64,000 nucleotides of DNA from Phallus indusiatus (GCA_027605045.1 JAQFWX010000010.1:438879-502878); one strand, 5' to 3'; shown: positions 48,053 to 59,138, counted from the stretch's first letter. Made by a program: numbers and translations. Notes: a model not told the origin generated them from the letters alone.

Positions 48053-49727
48053 TCACCAACTGTCCTGATATTTTATCGTCTCAACCCCACCCTTGGGCAA
48101 AGCAGCAATGATCTCCGCAATTCCTGGTTTCTTACATAGAGTAATTTCATCCACCTGTAAGAATTTCGCTCCGGTTCGGCGAAATATGTCCAATAAAATC
48201 CCAAACGGCAAATGTTCTAGATCTAAGTCTAAGATAAGTCCTTCGACTTTTGGGCCATTATTACGCAACATGTTGACAACTTCATTGATGTTGCAACTGG
48301 GGCGGAATGAAGTCATCTCTACAATATGAAGGCAAGGGAACCAATGGCGGAAGTCAGGAAACGAGAAGATTTTCCAAGCATCCCCGGTTAACTCGAGATG
48401 TGTTATCTGGGGCATTTCGCGTATCAACTTCTGGAATCCAGCAAAGAAATCCCTTCGAGGCGTACTACCGGAGATGCAAAGCGGAGGATTTAAAGAGCAT
48501 TTCACACCCTCGCGATTGGGCGCAGACGTGATTACGAGGCCGCTGCCGATATCCAAACCCACTGATAGATAGAAATGATTCGAAAAATGGGAAAATATTC
48601 CATATGGAACAGAAACGAAAATAATTGGAGGGTTGCGGTTGTGGGAAACCAGCTGGAATTGAGATAGGCGCATTGAAAATACAAGGCGAGTCAAGATTCC
48701 TTGAATGTAATTGCAACTCCACGACCCTTCTGACACCAATCTGATTCGCTCGAGATTAGGCAAATCCACGAATTTATTGACCGACACGCTTGGTGGTGAA
48801 GCTGTTACATTGATTGGTATCTTGATTATTGCATCGTCAACGCAATATTCCAGTTCTTTCAAAAGAGGACAGTTTGACAGGAAGGTCAGAACCGTGGGAA
48901 GTGAGGGTGGTTCTGGTGGATTGTAGAGTTTGATGTATGTTAAATTGGGGTGTGGGTACCCGAACCATGACCAATTTATGTATGACAGCTTGAGTTCTTG
49001 TAGGACAGAAACGTTAATGTGAAGGATGTTTTTTATCGATAGCTGTTTGGATCCGTCGCCGCAGATATCCAAGTACCGCAGGGGTACCAGGGGTAACATC
49101 CTAGAGGTATAGAATACATCCTGGACTAAGTCGAACCGAGAACCAGAGAAATGCAGAGTCAGAGATTGTAAACGGTATAGAATTGACTCGTTGTGAGATT
49201 TGAGGTACTCGAATTTCGCGAATGGATTGGAATAAGCGGGAACATCCGGAACAGACGAGGGCTCTTGTAATAGCTTCGTCCACGACATTGTCAGTGGAGC
49301 ATCACCGGATCTAGCGATGAATAATTCGACCAGCGGAGGAGGTAGACTGTCAGGACTGACAAACGCCCATAAAATCGGCCATCCCAACGCCAATTCTCTC
49401 CACTGCCGACAAACATGCGAAATCTTCAAGATAGTCGTTTCAGGTCCGGGGGAACCGAAAGTTGCCAAAGCGAAAACATGTTCAAGTGCACATGGAGCCA
49501 GTCGATTGACAGAAATCTTGAAGTTGTGTATATCTCGAAGCTCCAAGATGATGGATTCGAACTTTTCTTTTGTTTGCGAGATGTCGCCCAACGTCAATTT
49601 GCTCCCGTTTGCTCTAGGAGGTAACTTCTGAAAAACATGGTATATACATGTTCAAAAGTGAACCTTACTTCAATTCACTGTGAATACTCGCGATTTGCGA
49701 GGATAATTTGTCGTAGTATCGTTCCAT
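48053..49727 (-). CDS. F-box-like protein, third locus
   Basis: Two exons on the minus strand, 49727-49669 and 49613-48053, with a 55-bp intron (GTAAGG...CTAG), give 539 residues. The nearer AG acceptor would put the frame out, so I chose the later one, which restores it. The N-terminus is a coiled coil (MERYYDKLSSQIASIHSEL), then VNRLAPCALEHVFALATFG and ILKISHVCRQWRELALGWPI, the classic Agaricomycete F-box-like pattern (RLPPEIL...SHVCRxWRxxAL). A Leu-rich tail follows (YRLQSLTLHFSGS, PLRYLDICGD). It is not closely related to the pair at 5.5-11.9 kb. An SCF adaptor role is inferred. The frame stays open 70 codons above this ATG, but that part lacks coiled-coil character. Confidence 0.75.
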
Positions 49728-51678
49728 GAGAAAAATCACTTCGCTGCGGTGACGACGCGCTTGAACGCAGCCTAGTACTGGCAAGTCTCGGAACTTCCGG
49801 ATGGGCAAAGATATGTAGTGACTTCGTGACTCTAGACGCCATTTGACACTGTTGTTCTTTCTTTGTCTATAATTGCGCAAGTGTGTCCTAGTTATCAATA
49901 AAGAATGTCCACCCGGATCTACTGAATGAGTCACCAAGTGGCGGTGAACTTACATTGAACTAGATGTGTGCGCCGGGGCCATATTCTACAGTAGATCTCG
50001 TTGAGCAACCTTCGACAATATGACAACAGGTTACACAAACGACACTATAAACATGATGAAAATGCATGATTCTAGATATGCTCAGTACTCAGCTAGCGCT
50101 TACAAATGGAACATGGCATCTCCGCTGGAAGCAATATCGCTGAATGATGTGCATCATTTGACCTACATCGTGTACTCCTGACTTGTGATCAAGCAGAAAC
50201 AATATGTTATTCAACAAGAAGACTTCCTTTGTCGGTCCTCAGTGCGTCGGCAATCGGCAACGAGTAATCAAGATAGGAAGGAAAGCCGTCAGATGAAAAC
50301 CTGCAGCTTGCATAGGAGTATTTTTTTCTCACCCACGAAGCGGGCGTAGACATAGAAATTTTCAAGTTACAACGCTATAGTATCATCTTGCCCATCACAG
50401 CAATCAACAACAAACAGATTCACGGTTAAGACCTAAATCATGTAGCTGGATAAAGCAGATGTTGTACGTACCGGCTTCAGCACCTAGGGGAGAGGGCTTA
50501 GATCTTAGATCTTAGAGCTAGGAGGAAGAACGCGCATCAATGTCGCACGGTGTTGCGTCGGAAATAGCCGGACCAATCAACGCTTCTTTCATCCGCGTCA
50601 ACCCATCTTTTTTAGACGCTGTCCAAAGAGGCTACCCATGTGTTCAAAAGTATGTAAATGGCGAACTATTTCATTAAATGAATGATATGACTCAATCGAG
50701 AAAACGTGAGTGTCTATTATTTTCGTAGGCGCTGAGCGTGCCAATGACCCCCACTAGACCAGACGACGAGTAGAATATTCGACTTTCAACTTATAATGAC
50801 ACAGTTTTAGTCATTGATCATACGGTAGTTAGATCTGCTTTAATTCTTATTACGTCGATGACTCCCCTGTCCTGCTCATAAGAGGTGCATTTTCTTCTTT
50901 ACCCGCCGAACAATTATCTATTTATTTAGAGACCAGGTTCTCAAACTTGCTTCTGAAAAGGACTACAAAGTGCTCCCATTACCAAACACGCCGCTTCCAA
51001 CTTGCCCAAAGTAGCGGTTCGTTAAATACATTTCTTTAATTTCCTACACCCCAGGAACAGTGGCAAAAACTTCCTGATTTCGAACAACTCCTATTACAGC
51101 CTACTTTTTTGCGTTTTCTGTGGAAACCTTCTACAAGTAGCCTGAGCTATAACCATCGTTTATGACTCTTTAACATGTGTCTTGAATACCGTTGTTTAAT
51201 TATGATACAAATGCTTTATTCTCTTTCTCGTACATATAATAGGGATCAAAAAAATTGAACGTGTAAGCTAATTGGCAAGACACTTTCATCGAGTTGTTCG
51301 GCGGAGCATAAGCCCGCGCCGTATGCCAAGGCCCAAGACGAACCACTAGATCATCGTTTGTCTCTTTCTTCTGCATTTCGACTTATGATCTCGCGTTGAT
51401 CGTGATTTCTAGTATATTTTATTCTCATAAAAAATGAGCTAAGTACTTTACATGATGGAAGGGCATACAGGATTGCTAGTATTTGGGTACATAATGCTGC
51501 CACGACTACTGCGGTTAGTATACAGAATTGCACTTGAAGAATAAAAAAATGCGACGATGATAGAGTGGGGGAGATTATAAAAAAAAGGCTGGGAAGAGTA
51601 TATTTACAGATATGCGAGGTGGGTGGGACGATAAACGACAGACGGCCTGAACGATGTACGTCGATGAACACGCGTGAG
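49728..51678. other. Intergenic
   Basis: Non-coding AT-rich DNA. It carries a fourth copy of the CCAAT-type motif near 50552. No gene or RNA supported. Confidence 0.45.
50552..50582. repeat. Dispersed CCAAT-containing motif, copy 4
   Basis: GTTGCGTCGGAAATAGCC then GGACCAATCAACG and a pyrimidine-rich tail. It is more diverged at the 5' side than copies 1-3. Confidence 0.45.
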
Positions 51679-52316
51679 TTACGAGTCATCCAAAGACAGA
51701 CCCTTCATCCATGCGATAAGATCGCATTCATCCCCCGAGTCAGAATCTGATGAAAAATTCGGTTATTTGGTTTTTTATAATATAGTGAGTTGACAAGGTA
51801 TTGAAGCACTTACGAAGTGGTGAAGAGGCAAGCGAAGGAGATCTAGGTCTGAATCTGAATGGGTATTTGAGTTCGTTGTACGGACGACTGTACGAAAGCA
51901 GTCCCAGTTCAGAGAGGGATGGGAGAATCGTTTCCCCTGGATATAGATCATTCGGTTTCTCTCGCATCGGTGGGAGTATATTCGCGAGGTCAACTTGAAA
52001 CCGCCTTTCGGATAATGAAAGTTGGTCAAATATCACTTTCAGATTGTCTGAAACTGAGGTTTTTGTCCACGCCCAGACCGAAGAGGGAGAGACCGAGGAG
52101 AAACAACTTGAGGAAGAGACCGGGGACAAGTGTTGAAGCCTTGCTAATGATGTGGCTCCCTTAACGAAAGGGAAGTTCGGTAACATCCGCCATAGAGGTG
52201 TGAAAACCGTCGTTGTTAGTTCTATTAGACATTGAGTTTCGAAAGATTCTTAGTCGAGATTGGAACTGCGATAACTTACGGTTAGAAATTTCGTTAGTGA
52301 AAGAAAAGCCGAGCAT
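51679..52316 (-). CDS. Small unknown protein, three exons
   Basis: The exons are 52316-52280, 52221-51814 and 51746-51679. The introns are 58 bp (GTAAGT...ATAG) and 67 bp (GTAAGT...TCAG), and all phases fit. The product has 170 residues, from MLGFSFTNEISNQL to LIAWMKGLSLDDS. The middle is Ser-rich and then polar, with FDQLSLSERRFQVDLANILP. The acidic C-terminus follows the second intron and would be missed by a simple ORF scan. I do not recognise a family. No signal peptide or membrane helix is obvious. Two consensus donors and the in-frame joins are the main support. Confidence 0.6.
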
Positions 52317-53449
52317 TGTCTTTGTATTAGAGGTAAGGAACTGAGTGGAACGAGAATAGATGTCGATGGCTCGGGAGAGGGAGAGATACTGTTGGAATAA
52401 CGGGATGCCAATGAGTCAAATACATTGTTGTATTAAATATGTGCTGCGAAGGTCTGATTAAAGGCGCAATAAGAGATGGTGGCACCTGAACTAATCTTTT
52501 TTGTGTCTGTACACAAATACCGAGCACAAACGGGTAAGCCAAGGGTAACGAACTTGTTGTTCTTGTTGGCCAAAACGTTGAGGGCACGGATATCCTTATT
52601 TGTCCGGTTGGTCGGTCAAGTTACGCCGTTGATTAGTACTCTCAACAAAGGGCGAGCTTCAGTTGAAAATCAAACTAGTTTGTAATACGCACGGTGATTC
52701 TTTACTGACTTTAAGTTTTACATAGCTCAAAAATTTTTGAGGGAAAGATGGGAGCATGGTAAAACCAGGGAATAGTTCAAGTTGTTCGGTCAAATTATTT
52801 GTCCGCGACACTCCGAGTCCCTTCGGTCATGAATACCATATATAAACATATCCGGCGAATTTGCGGCGTGCGATGATAAAAAGACTGCGAGAAACTATGA
52901 AAAACTACACAAGGCATTCGTCAACATACAAAATTTTTTGGATGATTATGACGCGAAAGGCGAGCATTGGCGGGGGTTTTCCAGACACGGCGTCCGAACG
53001 ATATTTTCTTGCCAGAATATGCAGAGTAGAGTTCTATCGCAAGAGGGGCTCGTGGTGTACTATTCCGTAGTGTGTTCTCCGTGAAATTTTTGCATGAAAG
53101 ACTGACTATTTTTTGTGGACAAGATAGCGATCTTGATTGGTTTTGGTTTGCAGAAAAGAAAGATTTTGTCGTGACTAGATAGTGTCACACATGTCGCGCA
53201 TGTGTTTTGCTTTCGTAATTGTGTCAGGATGACGAGATCCGAGACGGGCTAGGCATGGAAAGTCCCGAAACGCGCGATATTACCGAGTCACGTTACACGA
53301 CGCGTACTTCATTGTTTCAGAAAAATGTATATATACTAAAAACCCTATCTACAATAAACAACCAAATTTCCCCCCATTTTTCCCTCTATTTTCCAAAACA
53401 CATGAGCACTGATTCCCGTATCCTACCTGCCACTCTCCTGAGGCGCACT
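52317..53449. other. Intergenic
   Basis: Non-coding DNA between the small gene and the hAT-like terminus. It includes copy 2 of the 135-bp repeat. Nothing else recognised. Confidence 0.45.
53227..53361 (+). repeat. 135-bp dispersed repeat, copy 2
   Basis: Identical by eye to the reverse complement of 34594-34728. It starts GGATGACGAGATCCGAGAC and ends CTACAATAAACAA. It lies just outside the hAT-like end at 53450. Confidence 0.8.
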
Positions 53450-53640
53450 TAGGGGTCGGCACCGTATCCGTACAGGACGTAATACGGTAGCCGTAATATG
53501 GGCCGTACACGTACCGTATAGGGTCTGAGAGGTTCAACCCCGTAACCGTAAATGAATTTGAGAGGTCAAATTACGGCCGTAAATATACCGTACCTTACGG
53601 CCGTAATTACGGTTACGGAAGTCACTCGGTGTGACTGGGC
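53450..53640 (+). mobile_element. hAT-like transposon terminus with subterminal repeats
   Basis: It begins TAGGGGTCGGCACCGTA, in the style of hAT terminal repeats. The next 180 bp is packed with ACCGTAA / TTACGGCCGTAA words in both directions, typical of transposase-binding subterminal repeats. The other end is not in the window. The following gene would lie inside the element. Confidence 0.5.
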
Positions 53641-54125
53641 CTGACTGGGCCTTATGTGAGCATGTTTGGCTTCTCTTCTTCCACTTAGGACCGACAGATA
53701 CTGCTTCGAGCATTTACAGATGATCATCGGTGACGAGGTGACTAATGTTTGGGCTTGGTTTGTGTCTATGAGTGCGATGTAGGAGGCTGTGGGCCCATGA
53801 AAAAAATTTTCGTTGTCCTCCTTTGCTTATTCTTCCCGTCCTACCTACGCCATGTACTTACAAGCTGAGTACAATGAACTCACTGTGTTATTCGATGCAC
53901 TTCCAGCTTCACTACCCGAAAGCCCACCAGGCTCGAAGCTTCCCCCTCAGCTCGATGATGATTTTTTCAAATCAGAAGGCGCGTGGCCTGCGTTCAATCG
54001 TGCCATGCACGCAGCATTTGGTGACAAATCCAAAGGCTTAAAAATCAGGGAATGCGGTTTAGGACTGAAGAAAACCCTCCAGCTCATTAGCTGGTGTCTT
54101 AAAGAAATCAAAGATCCTGACACGG

Positions 54126-54755
54126 TGTCACGCGCCGTGTTCCGGGCGTCTGGGCGGAAGTCCGGGGAGTCCGGACTACGGAACAGAAGGGACTTGGCTT
54201 CAGCTTATGTGCTGCGCCGACTCAATCGACCCTGGATATCCCTTAATTTCGGACTAGAAGTCCGAGACAGCCCGGACGTAGTCCGGGCAGGTCCGGACAA
54301 GTACTGGGAGCGGACTTTAGACGAGATAGATAAGAGAAGATTTGATTATAAAGAGTTTAACTGGGCTAGACTTAAAATAGACTTGAATACAACTTGAATA
54401 CAACTTGATATTCAGACTGGGGAGCCCCAGACGAAGTCTGGGGGCTTTAAATACAAAAAACTGGACTACTAGAACTAAAGGAGATATAACTAAAAGGAGA
54501 CTAGTTGCACAGCACCAGAAACATATCTGGCACTTGCTTTCTAATGCTCCGGACAGAATGTCCCCATAAGGAAATGTCCTAGTCCGGACGAAGTCCGGAC
54601 CTCGGACGTACCGGACGTGGACAGAATAACGGACTACGCACTGTTGGGCAAGTACTGACGCTCGGACATGGCGGATATACTAAATACGGACGGGGATTGG
54701 GCGCCGGACCTCGGAGAGGTCCGGATTAGGATCGGGTGGCACGAGGGTTGTGACA
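54126..54755. mobile_element. Solo LTR, 630 bp, 5-bp target duplication
   Basis: It starts TGTCACGCGCCG and ends TTGTGACA, with a 6-bp terminal inverted repeat TGTCAC/GTGACA. The target CACGG is present at 54121-54125 and 54756-54760. The interior is rich in GTCCGGA/TCCGGAC words, which form small hairpins. No coding sequence of its own. Confidence 0.85.
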
Positions 54756-55282
54756 CACGGCCAGTCTTGTAAAGCTGTGGACTGACGCACTTGCGAATGC
54801 GGCACGGGGTAAGCATATTACATTTGTCTTCATACTGTGATATTTACTACTGATCATCAGAAGCCTCTCGTCCCAAACGTGCTCATAAACCCACCCGCGA
54901 TTTTGAACATCGTAATGCAATCTCAAATGCCAATATCAGCACCAAGTTTCACCAGTCTACTAACCCCCCAAAAAAAAACTACGTCGATAATGAAGGGAAT
55001 CCTTGGCAATCTGATGTCAGCATGAAAGCGATCGTCGAATCATCTGGTCCAGAAGATATATCTGTATCTGAGGTGGATGACGAGGAGTATAGAGTGGACA
55101 GTGGTGCGAGTGAGGAGTCCGAGTCCGAAGATGACATGGTGATAGACAATGAAGAGGTCTGTATTATAAACTTGATTCAAAGTTAGAGTACTGAAGAATA
55201 TTAAGGTAGCTGCTATACTTCCTCGGAAGGTTTATCCGTCAGTAGCAAAAAGTAAGGTTCGAAGGACAGCTAAACACGCGAC

Positions 55283-55678
55283 TGTTAGGGCACGATCATT
55301 CAGCGATTAGACTTAAGGATCAGACTGCTACTATAACCCAGTAACCCAGTCTATAATAGCGCAAGGAACTACTCATGCGCGCACAGTTGTATATATACAT
55401 GATTACGCTATCTCTAACCAATAGCTATCAGGTGCATTATCTACCAATAGGAAGGAAGGTAGCCGAGGACAATACGGATGACATAGAGAAAGAGGGAGAT
55501 AGGGCAGAATGGAGCGAACGGAGAAACGGGGAGAGTTCGGAAGAATACGCGAGGGATAAATACGGACCGGTATACCGGGTACCGTATGACCGATGTAGAG
55601 CGCGTAGGCATCTAAGTAGGTTATACTATACTACGCTAATATACTAGAATGACCGTTAACCTGAGACGTACCCTGACA
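55283..55678. mobile_element. Solo LTR, 396 bp, 5-bp target duplication
   Basis: It starts TGTTAGGG and ends CCCTGACA; the two are inverted repeats with one mismatch. The target GCGAC is present at 55278-55282 and 55679-55683. The start TGTTAGGG is common for Copia-type LTRs, but the superfamily cannot be proven from an LTR alone. Confidence 0.85.
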
Positions 55679-55799
55679 GCGACAGATGAACGTTTTGAGA
55701 ACGGAAGCTCAAAGAAAAGGCGTGGGCAGACTGCCATTGGTCCTGTTGCATCATGCACCGATGTATCTATGACAGCGGTTACTCTTGATAGTTCAACAG

Positions 55800-56692
55800 T
55801 GTAACGGATTTGGGATATAGGAATGGGCCCCCCTGGGGCCCATTAATGGCCTAGTGCCCATGCAGTGCCTTTGGCACTGCAGCAGTAGTATTTGCGCGTC
55901 ACAGCGTGACGCTTAAGCGCCCGTCACACCCTTACAGCGGTGTGACTAGTAGTTACATTAGTTAATCTTAATCTTTCCTACTACTACTGCATGTAATTCC
56001 CTATTAGCCTTATTGAGCAATAGACAGGAATTCTGTGCACTTGTGGGAAAATAAGAAAACCCTTTATCAGGCCCCTCTGTGGTCTGATAAAAAACTGTTA
56101 CAAACAGATCTCAATGTTCGTTCACACCAGTGCCTCATTTTCTATCTTAGACTGACTTTTTTCCTGCACGCTGACTAGGATGTCTCCACGGAGAAGTGGC
56201 GTCCGCCTGTTTTTCTTTTCTACGAAAAAGTAGATCAAGATGAAAAGGGCCAAAAAGAAGATGGCACAAACTACTACAAGTGTTTTCTGTAACGGATCCA
56301 CCGCATGCGGTGGATTGAGTATATGCCACTTAGGCATATGCAGAGGGCTTCGCCCTCTGCAGTAGTTACTATTACTTGCTCTAATAATAGAGGCGCTTAA
56401 CGCCTCTGGCTCGCCGCGACGCGGCGAGCCATTATGTAATAACTATACATTAGTAGTAGCTACGCGCGTGCTGATTCAGCACGCGCATTTTGTTTTACAC
56501 CATAAAAAATACAGCACCCTTGGTCTGTTATTCGTGGTGTGAAACTACAGCGTGATAAAACTTGTGTACCGTACGCGGTACACTATAAAAAGTAACGAAA
56601 CGTTACATCTTTTTTAACACCAAAGGTGTTAAAAACAACCCGCCGCTGTATTAAGCAAGCGAAATTAACCCTTCCTATTGCAGGAGGATTCA
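55800..56692 (+). repeat. LTR and leader of the Ty3 element, packed with hairpins
   Basis: Non-coding, with perfect stems in close succession. Examples: 55823-55843 (9-bp stem, CCT loop); 55861-55881 (9 bp, TTT); 55896-55912 (7 bp, AGC); 55923-55946 (8 bp); 56296-56315 (20-bp palindrome); 56340-56360 (9 bp, TTC); 56389-56407 (7 bp); 56408-56430 (10 bp, GAC); 56464-56486 (11 bp, one-base centre); 56564-56583 (8 bp, TACG); 56611-56635 (11 bp, AAA). Where the LTR ends and the leader begins is not clear, because no primer-binding site stands out and the second LTR is not in the window. Confidence 0.75.
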
Positions 56693-57585
56693 ATGGCTCC
56701 TACTACCAGGAGTCAGAGTGCACCAGATCGTGGTACACCTGATTCCAATCAGCCTGACCCACCCGGGCCAGTGCAAACTGAAAATCCCGACCCGTCTAGG
56801 GAAGGAACCCTCGAAGGAGAGTCATCCACATGGGAGAGAGTGGATGCATCAACCCAAAATCCCACTCGTCCTGCGTCGCAGACGATGGACCATCAGCCCC
56901 AACTTGCTGATGAAGAAGATGAGGACGTAAAGTCCGTAGCATCTGGTCGCTCCAGACTTAGCGTTAGGAGTGATAGGTCCATCCGAAGGGATGAGGCCAT
57001 GAACGCTGTTCACGCATCGTTGCTCGATGGCGTGAGAAACAGGAATATGTCCCCGTCAGAACTGCAGAGACTAGCTTGATTAATCGAGAACGTCAATGCA
57101 GGAGTTGAAAACCCCGAGCCAGAGCCTGTTACCACGGGCACTGACAGGGACCAGGTCAGGATGACAGACTTGTCTCCTGAAGCAGAGCCTGCACGAGCAC
57201 GCTCTGACAAAGGAAAAAGCAGAGCGGTAGATCCACCTGCACCAGGTACGGGATCTACTCGTCCTAGACCAGCAGGGCCGACGAGTCGCCTTGCATATCA
57301 ATTCACAAACCCAGCCCCACAAGCTAGGTTTGTTACACCGACGGGACCGACATACGCCAGTCCGTCACCAGCGACAGCTGGCAATTCTCAATCTCCTGAG
57401 CCTGCACCAACAGGCACCAGGCAACGTTCCCAGAACGCTACCCCAGGACCGAGTACGCGTCCTGTTAGACCTCCTACCCAAGGAGCTACAGCATATACAG
57501 CTCCTAGGAACCCTGGCCCCGAGATAGAGGCTGGCAGAGAAACAGTGAGACGGATGTACCGTTTCACAAGACGACCGCCTCACGA
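56693..57585 (+). pseudogene. Gag, N-terminal part, with in-frame stop and cut by insertion
   Basis: It starts MAPTTRSQSAPDRGTPDSN. It is polar, Pro/Ser/Glu-rich and probably disordered, as usual for the start of such Gags. TGA at 57077-57079 follows LQRLA; the same frame continues with LIENVNAGVENPEPEP to RRPPH, where the 2,488-bp insertion begins. After the insertion the frame resumes at 60078 with ESDAVGDYIDTEIATRL, so the two parts belong together. Confidence 0.75.
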
Positions 57586-57601
57586 TGTAACGATCCGATG
57601 A

Positions 57602-58580
57602 ATATAGCTTAGTGTATGCCGGCTATAAGTGATCGGAATAACTACGAGATATTTGATTATAGAGGTCGTTAGTCTACCGTGGAGCGGGTCCTGGTGCTGA
57701 TTTCGGGTAATGAGAGATCGAGTAGATGGGGAATGGGGATGTGAGGATGTATGTGCTGATATCGAAACCAACACAGACAAAACACCAACAACAACTGCAA
57801 TGATAAAAGATCGTATGCAACTGTGCAAGTGAGAGGGTGAACAGAAAGTCGGCAAAAGACTTGAGTTGCGACTTAGTATGGAGGATCTACAATCAATGAT
57901 GACAGTTATCCTTCTGCGAGTTAGTGAAGCGACAATAAAATTGAAATGAAAATCGGTAGTTTATACTCCGAGACCTCACTCAGAGTTAATCCAAAGATAA
58001 AGATGTGAGCGTAGAATTAGACTAGAGACGAAACTTGACTTGAACTTGAACTGAGCTTGACTTAAACTGAACTGGACTTAAACTGTGAGACAACCCGTAT
58101 CGGTAGATTGCTGCTGTTACAAGTATTTACATGCAGTATTTATACCTTTCAGAGTACATAGCTTTGGTGAGACGATCACTCATCGTTCACCGGAATAACA
58201 AACAAAAGAAATAATAAGACCAAAAAGAGAAATGAGAGGATAGGAGAATCGCGAGAGAGAGAAGGGAGATACAATTACAACAAAAGAAGAGATTTCATAT
58301 CGACAGGTGAAACGATGACGGGAAAATCAAGAACAAAGAACAAAAGAAACACAAAAGAGGGATCGACAGGAAAAGAAGGAACTGACTCATAACACAGCCT
58401 TGCCATAATCAACACCTGGCACTTCCCACGCTGCCTCTTTCTTGAACCATACCACCATCCTCTTATTCTTCCTATTGATCAGGTATCTGTCGATGAATCC
58501 ATCGAGTTCTTAAAGCACCTTTGGCTTCTGTCAAAAAGAAGAGATCGCGATCTTGATCGATGAGTACTATTCTTCCCTTC
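57602..58580. other. Non-coding left part of the insertion
   Basis: About 1 kb without a supported ORF. Purine-rich on the plus strand from about 58200 (runs of GAGAGA and AAAGAA). It could be a 3' region for the minus-strand ORFs. Nothing else recognised. Confidence 0.4.
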
Positions 58581-59138
58581 TTATTCTAATCTCCTGCGCT
58601 GTCTAGGTATTGGATTGACTATCATAGGACGCATACGATTTCGATTTCGGCGAAGTTGCGGAGCATTAGGTATAAGCTCTTCAGGTTCTTCATATTCGGG
58701 TAAGGGAGCAGTGGGTTGGTGTGGAGGGGGTTCAGTGAAGACATCGAAAGGGGCATCTAGGAAAAGGACATAATTGTGAAACAGGGCAGCGCGATAGAAG
58801 ATAAGACGCCAGATTAAAATTCCAGGACGATGGGATGCAAGGGCCCCAATCAGAGTATACGAAGCTTGCATGATAGGGATATGAATGCATTCGTCTACTT
58901 TGATGTCGTCGGGCAGCTTCAGATCATCGTAAAAATACTGGAAGTCGAGCACGGGATTGTAGTGTCGAGGCCATGGATCACCTTCTTCTACTTCTACTTC
59001 ATCGCTTTCCAATTGATATTCGCGAACCACAGTTTGAAATTCTCCATGTAGTCTATATGGAGGGGGTGAATTAAAGTCAGGATAATAAGGAATAGGGATG
59101 ATGGGGAGTGTGCGATAACCAATAGGTTGGATGGACAT
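58581..59138 (-). CDS. Unknown proline-rich protein of the insertion, ORF 2
   Basis: 185 residues, ATG at 59136-59138 on the minus strand. The N-terminus is Pro/Tyr-rich (TLPIIPIPYYPDFNSPPPY). The middle has an acidic patch (ESDEVEVEEGDPWPRHYNP) and a hydrophobic section (ALASHRPGILIWRLIFYRAA, then HNYVLFLDAPFDVFTEPP). The C-terminus is basic (RRNRNRMRP, IPRQRRRLE). The LD(A/V)P segment after a hydrophobic stretch also occurs in ORF 1, so the two are probably paralogs. No known family recognised. Confidence 0.5.
   Translation of the reverse strand: MSIQPIGYRTLPIIPIPYYPDFNSPPPYRLHGEFQTVVREYQLESDEVEVEEGDPWPRHYNPVLDFQYFYDDLKLPDDIKVDECIHIPIMQASYTLIGALASHRPGILIWRLIFYRAALFHNYVLFLDAPFDVFTEPPPHQPTAPLPEYEEPEELIPNAPQLRRNRNRMRPMIVNPIPRQRRRLE

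Larger units (their letters stand above)
53852..55799 (+). pseudogene. Unknown gene behind the hAT-like end, broken by three LTR elements
   Basis: The exon pieces are 53852-54125, 54761-54808, 54861-55156, 55206-55282 and 55684-55799. Introns at 54809-54860 and 55157-55205 have GT-AG ends. Solo LTRs occupy 54126-54755 and 55283-55678, and the Ty3 element begins at 55800. Leaving out each LTR with one target copy joins the pieces in frame: KDPDT continues to ASLVKLWTDAL, and KHAT continues to DERFENGSS. The N-terminus (MYLQAEYNELTVLFDALPAS) is followed by an acidic region (SVSEVDDEEYR, SEESESEDD) and basic clusters (KKRRGQ). No catalytic domain is visible. It could be an accessory or transposase-like protein of the hAT-like element, or a host gene. 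The uninterrupted ORF reaching 54397 is misleading: its last third is LTR sequence. Confidence 0.65.

Noticed and set aside
49614..49627. Acceptor nearer to the donor for the third F-box-like gene
   Set aside because: It leaves the frame shifted and hits a stop; the acceptor ending at 49614 restores the frame and gives a normal 55-bp intron.
53852..54397. A continuous ORF of about 180 codons taken as one gene
   Set aside because: Its last third is translated solo-LTR sequence (from 54126), bounded by CACGG duplications. The true continuation is after 54760.
55800..56692. Hairpin array read as a CRISPR-like or tandem repeat array
   Set aside because: Stems differ in sequence and there are no regularly spaced identical repeats; the DNA is eukaryotic.
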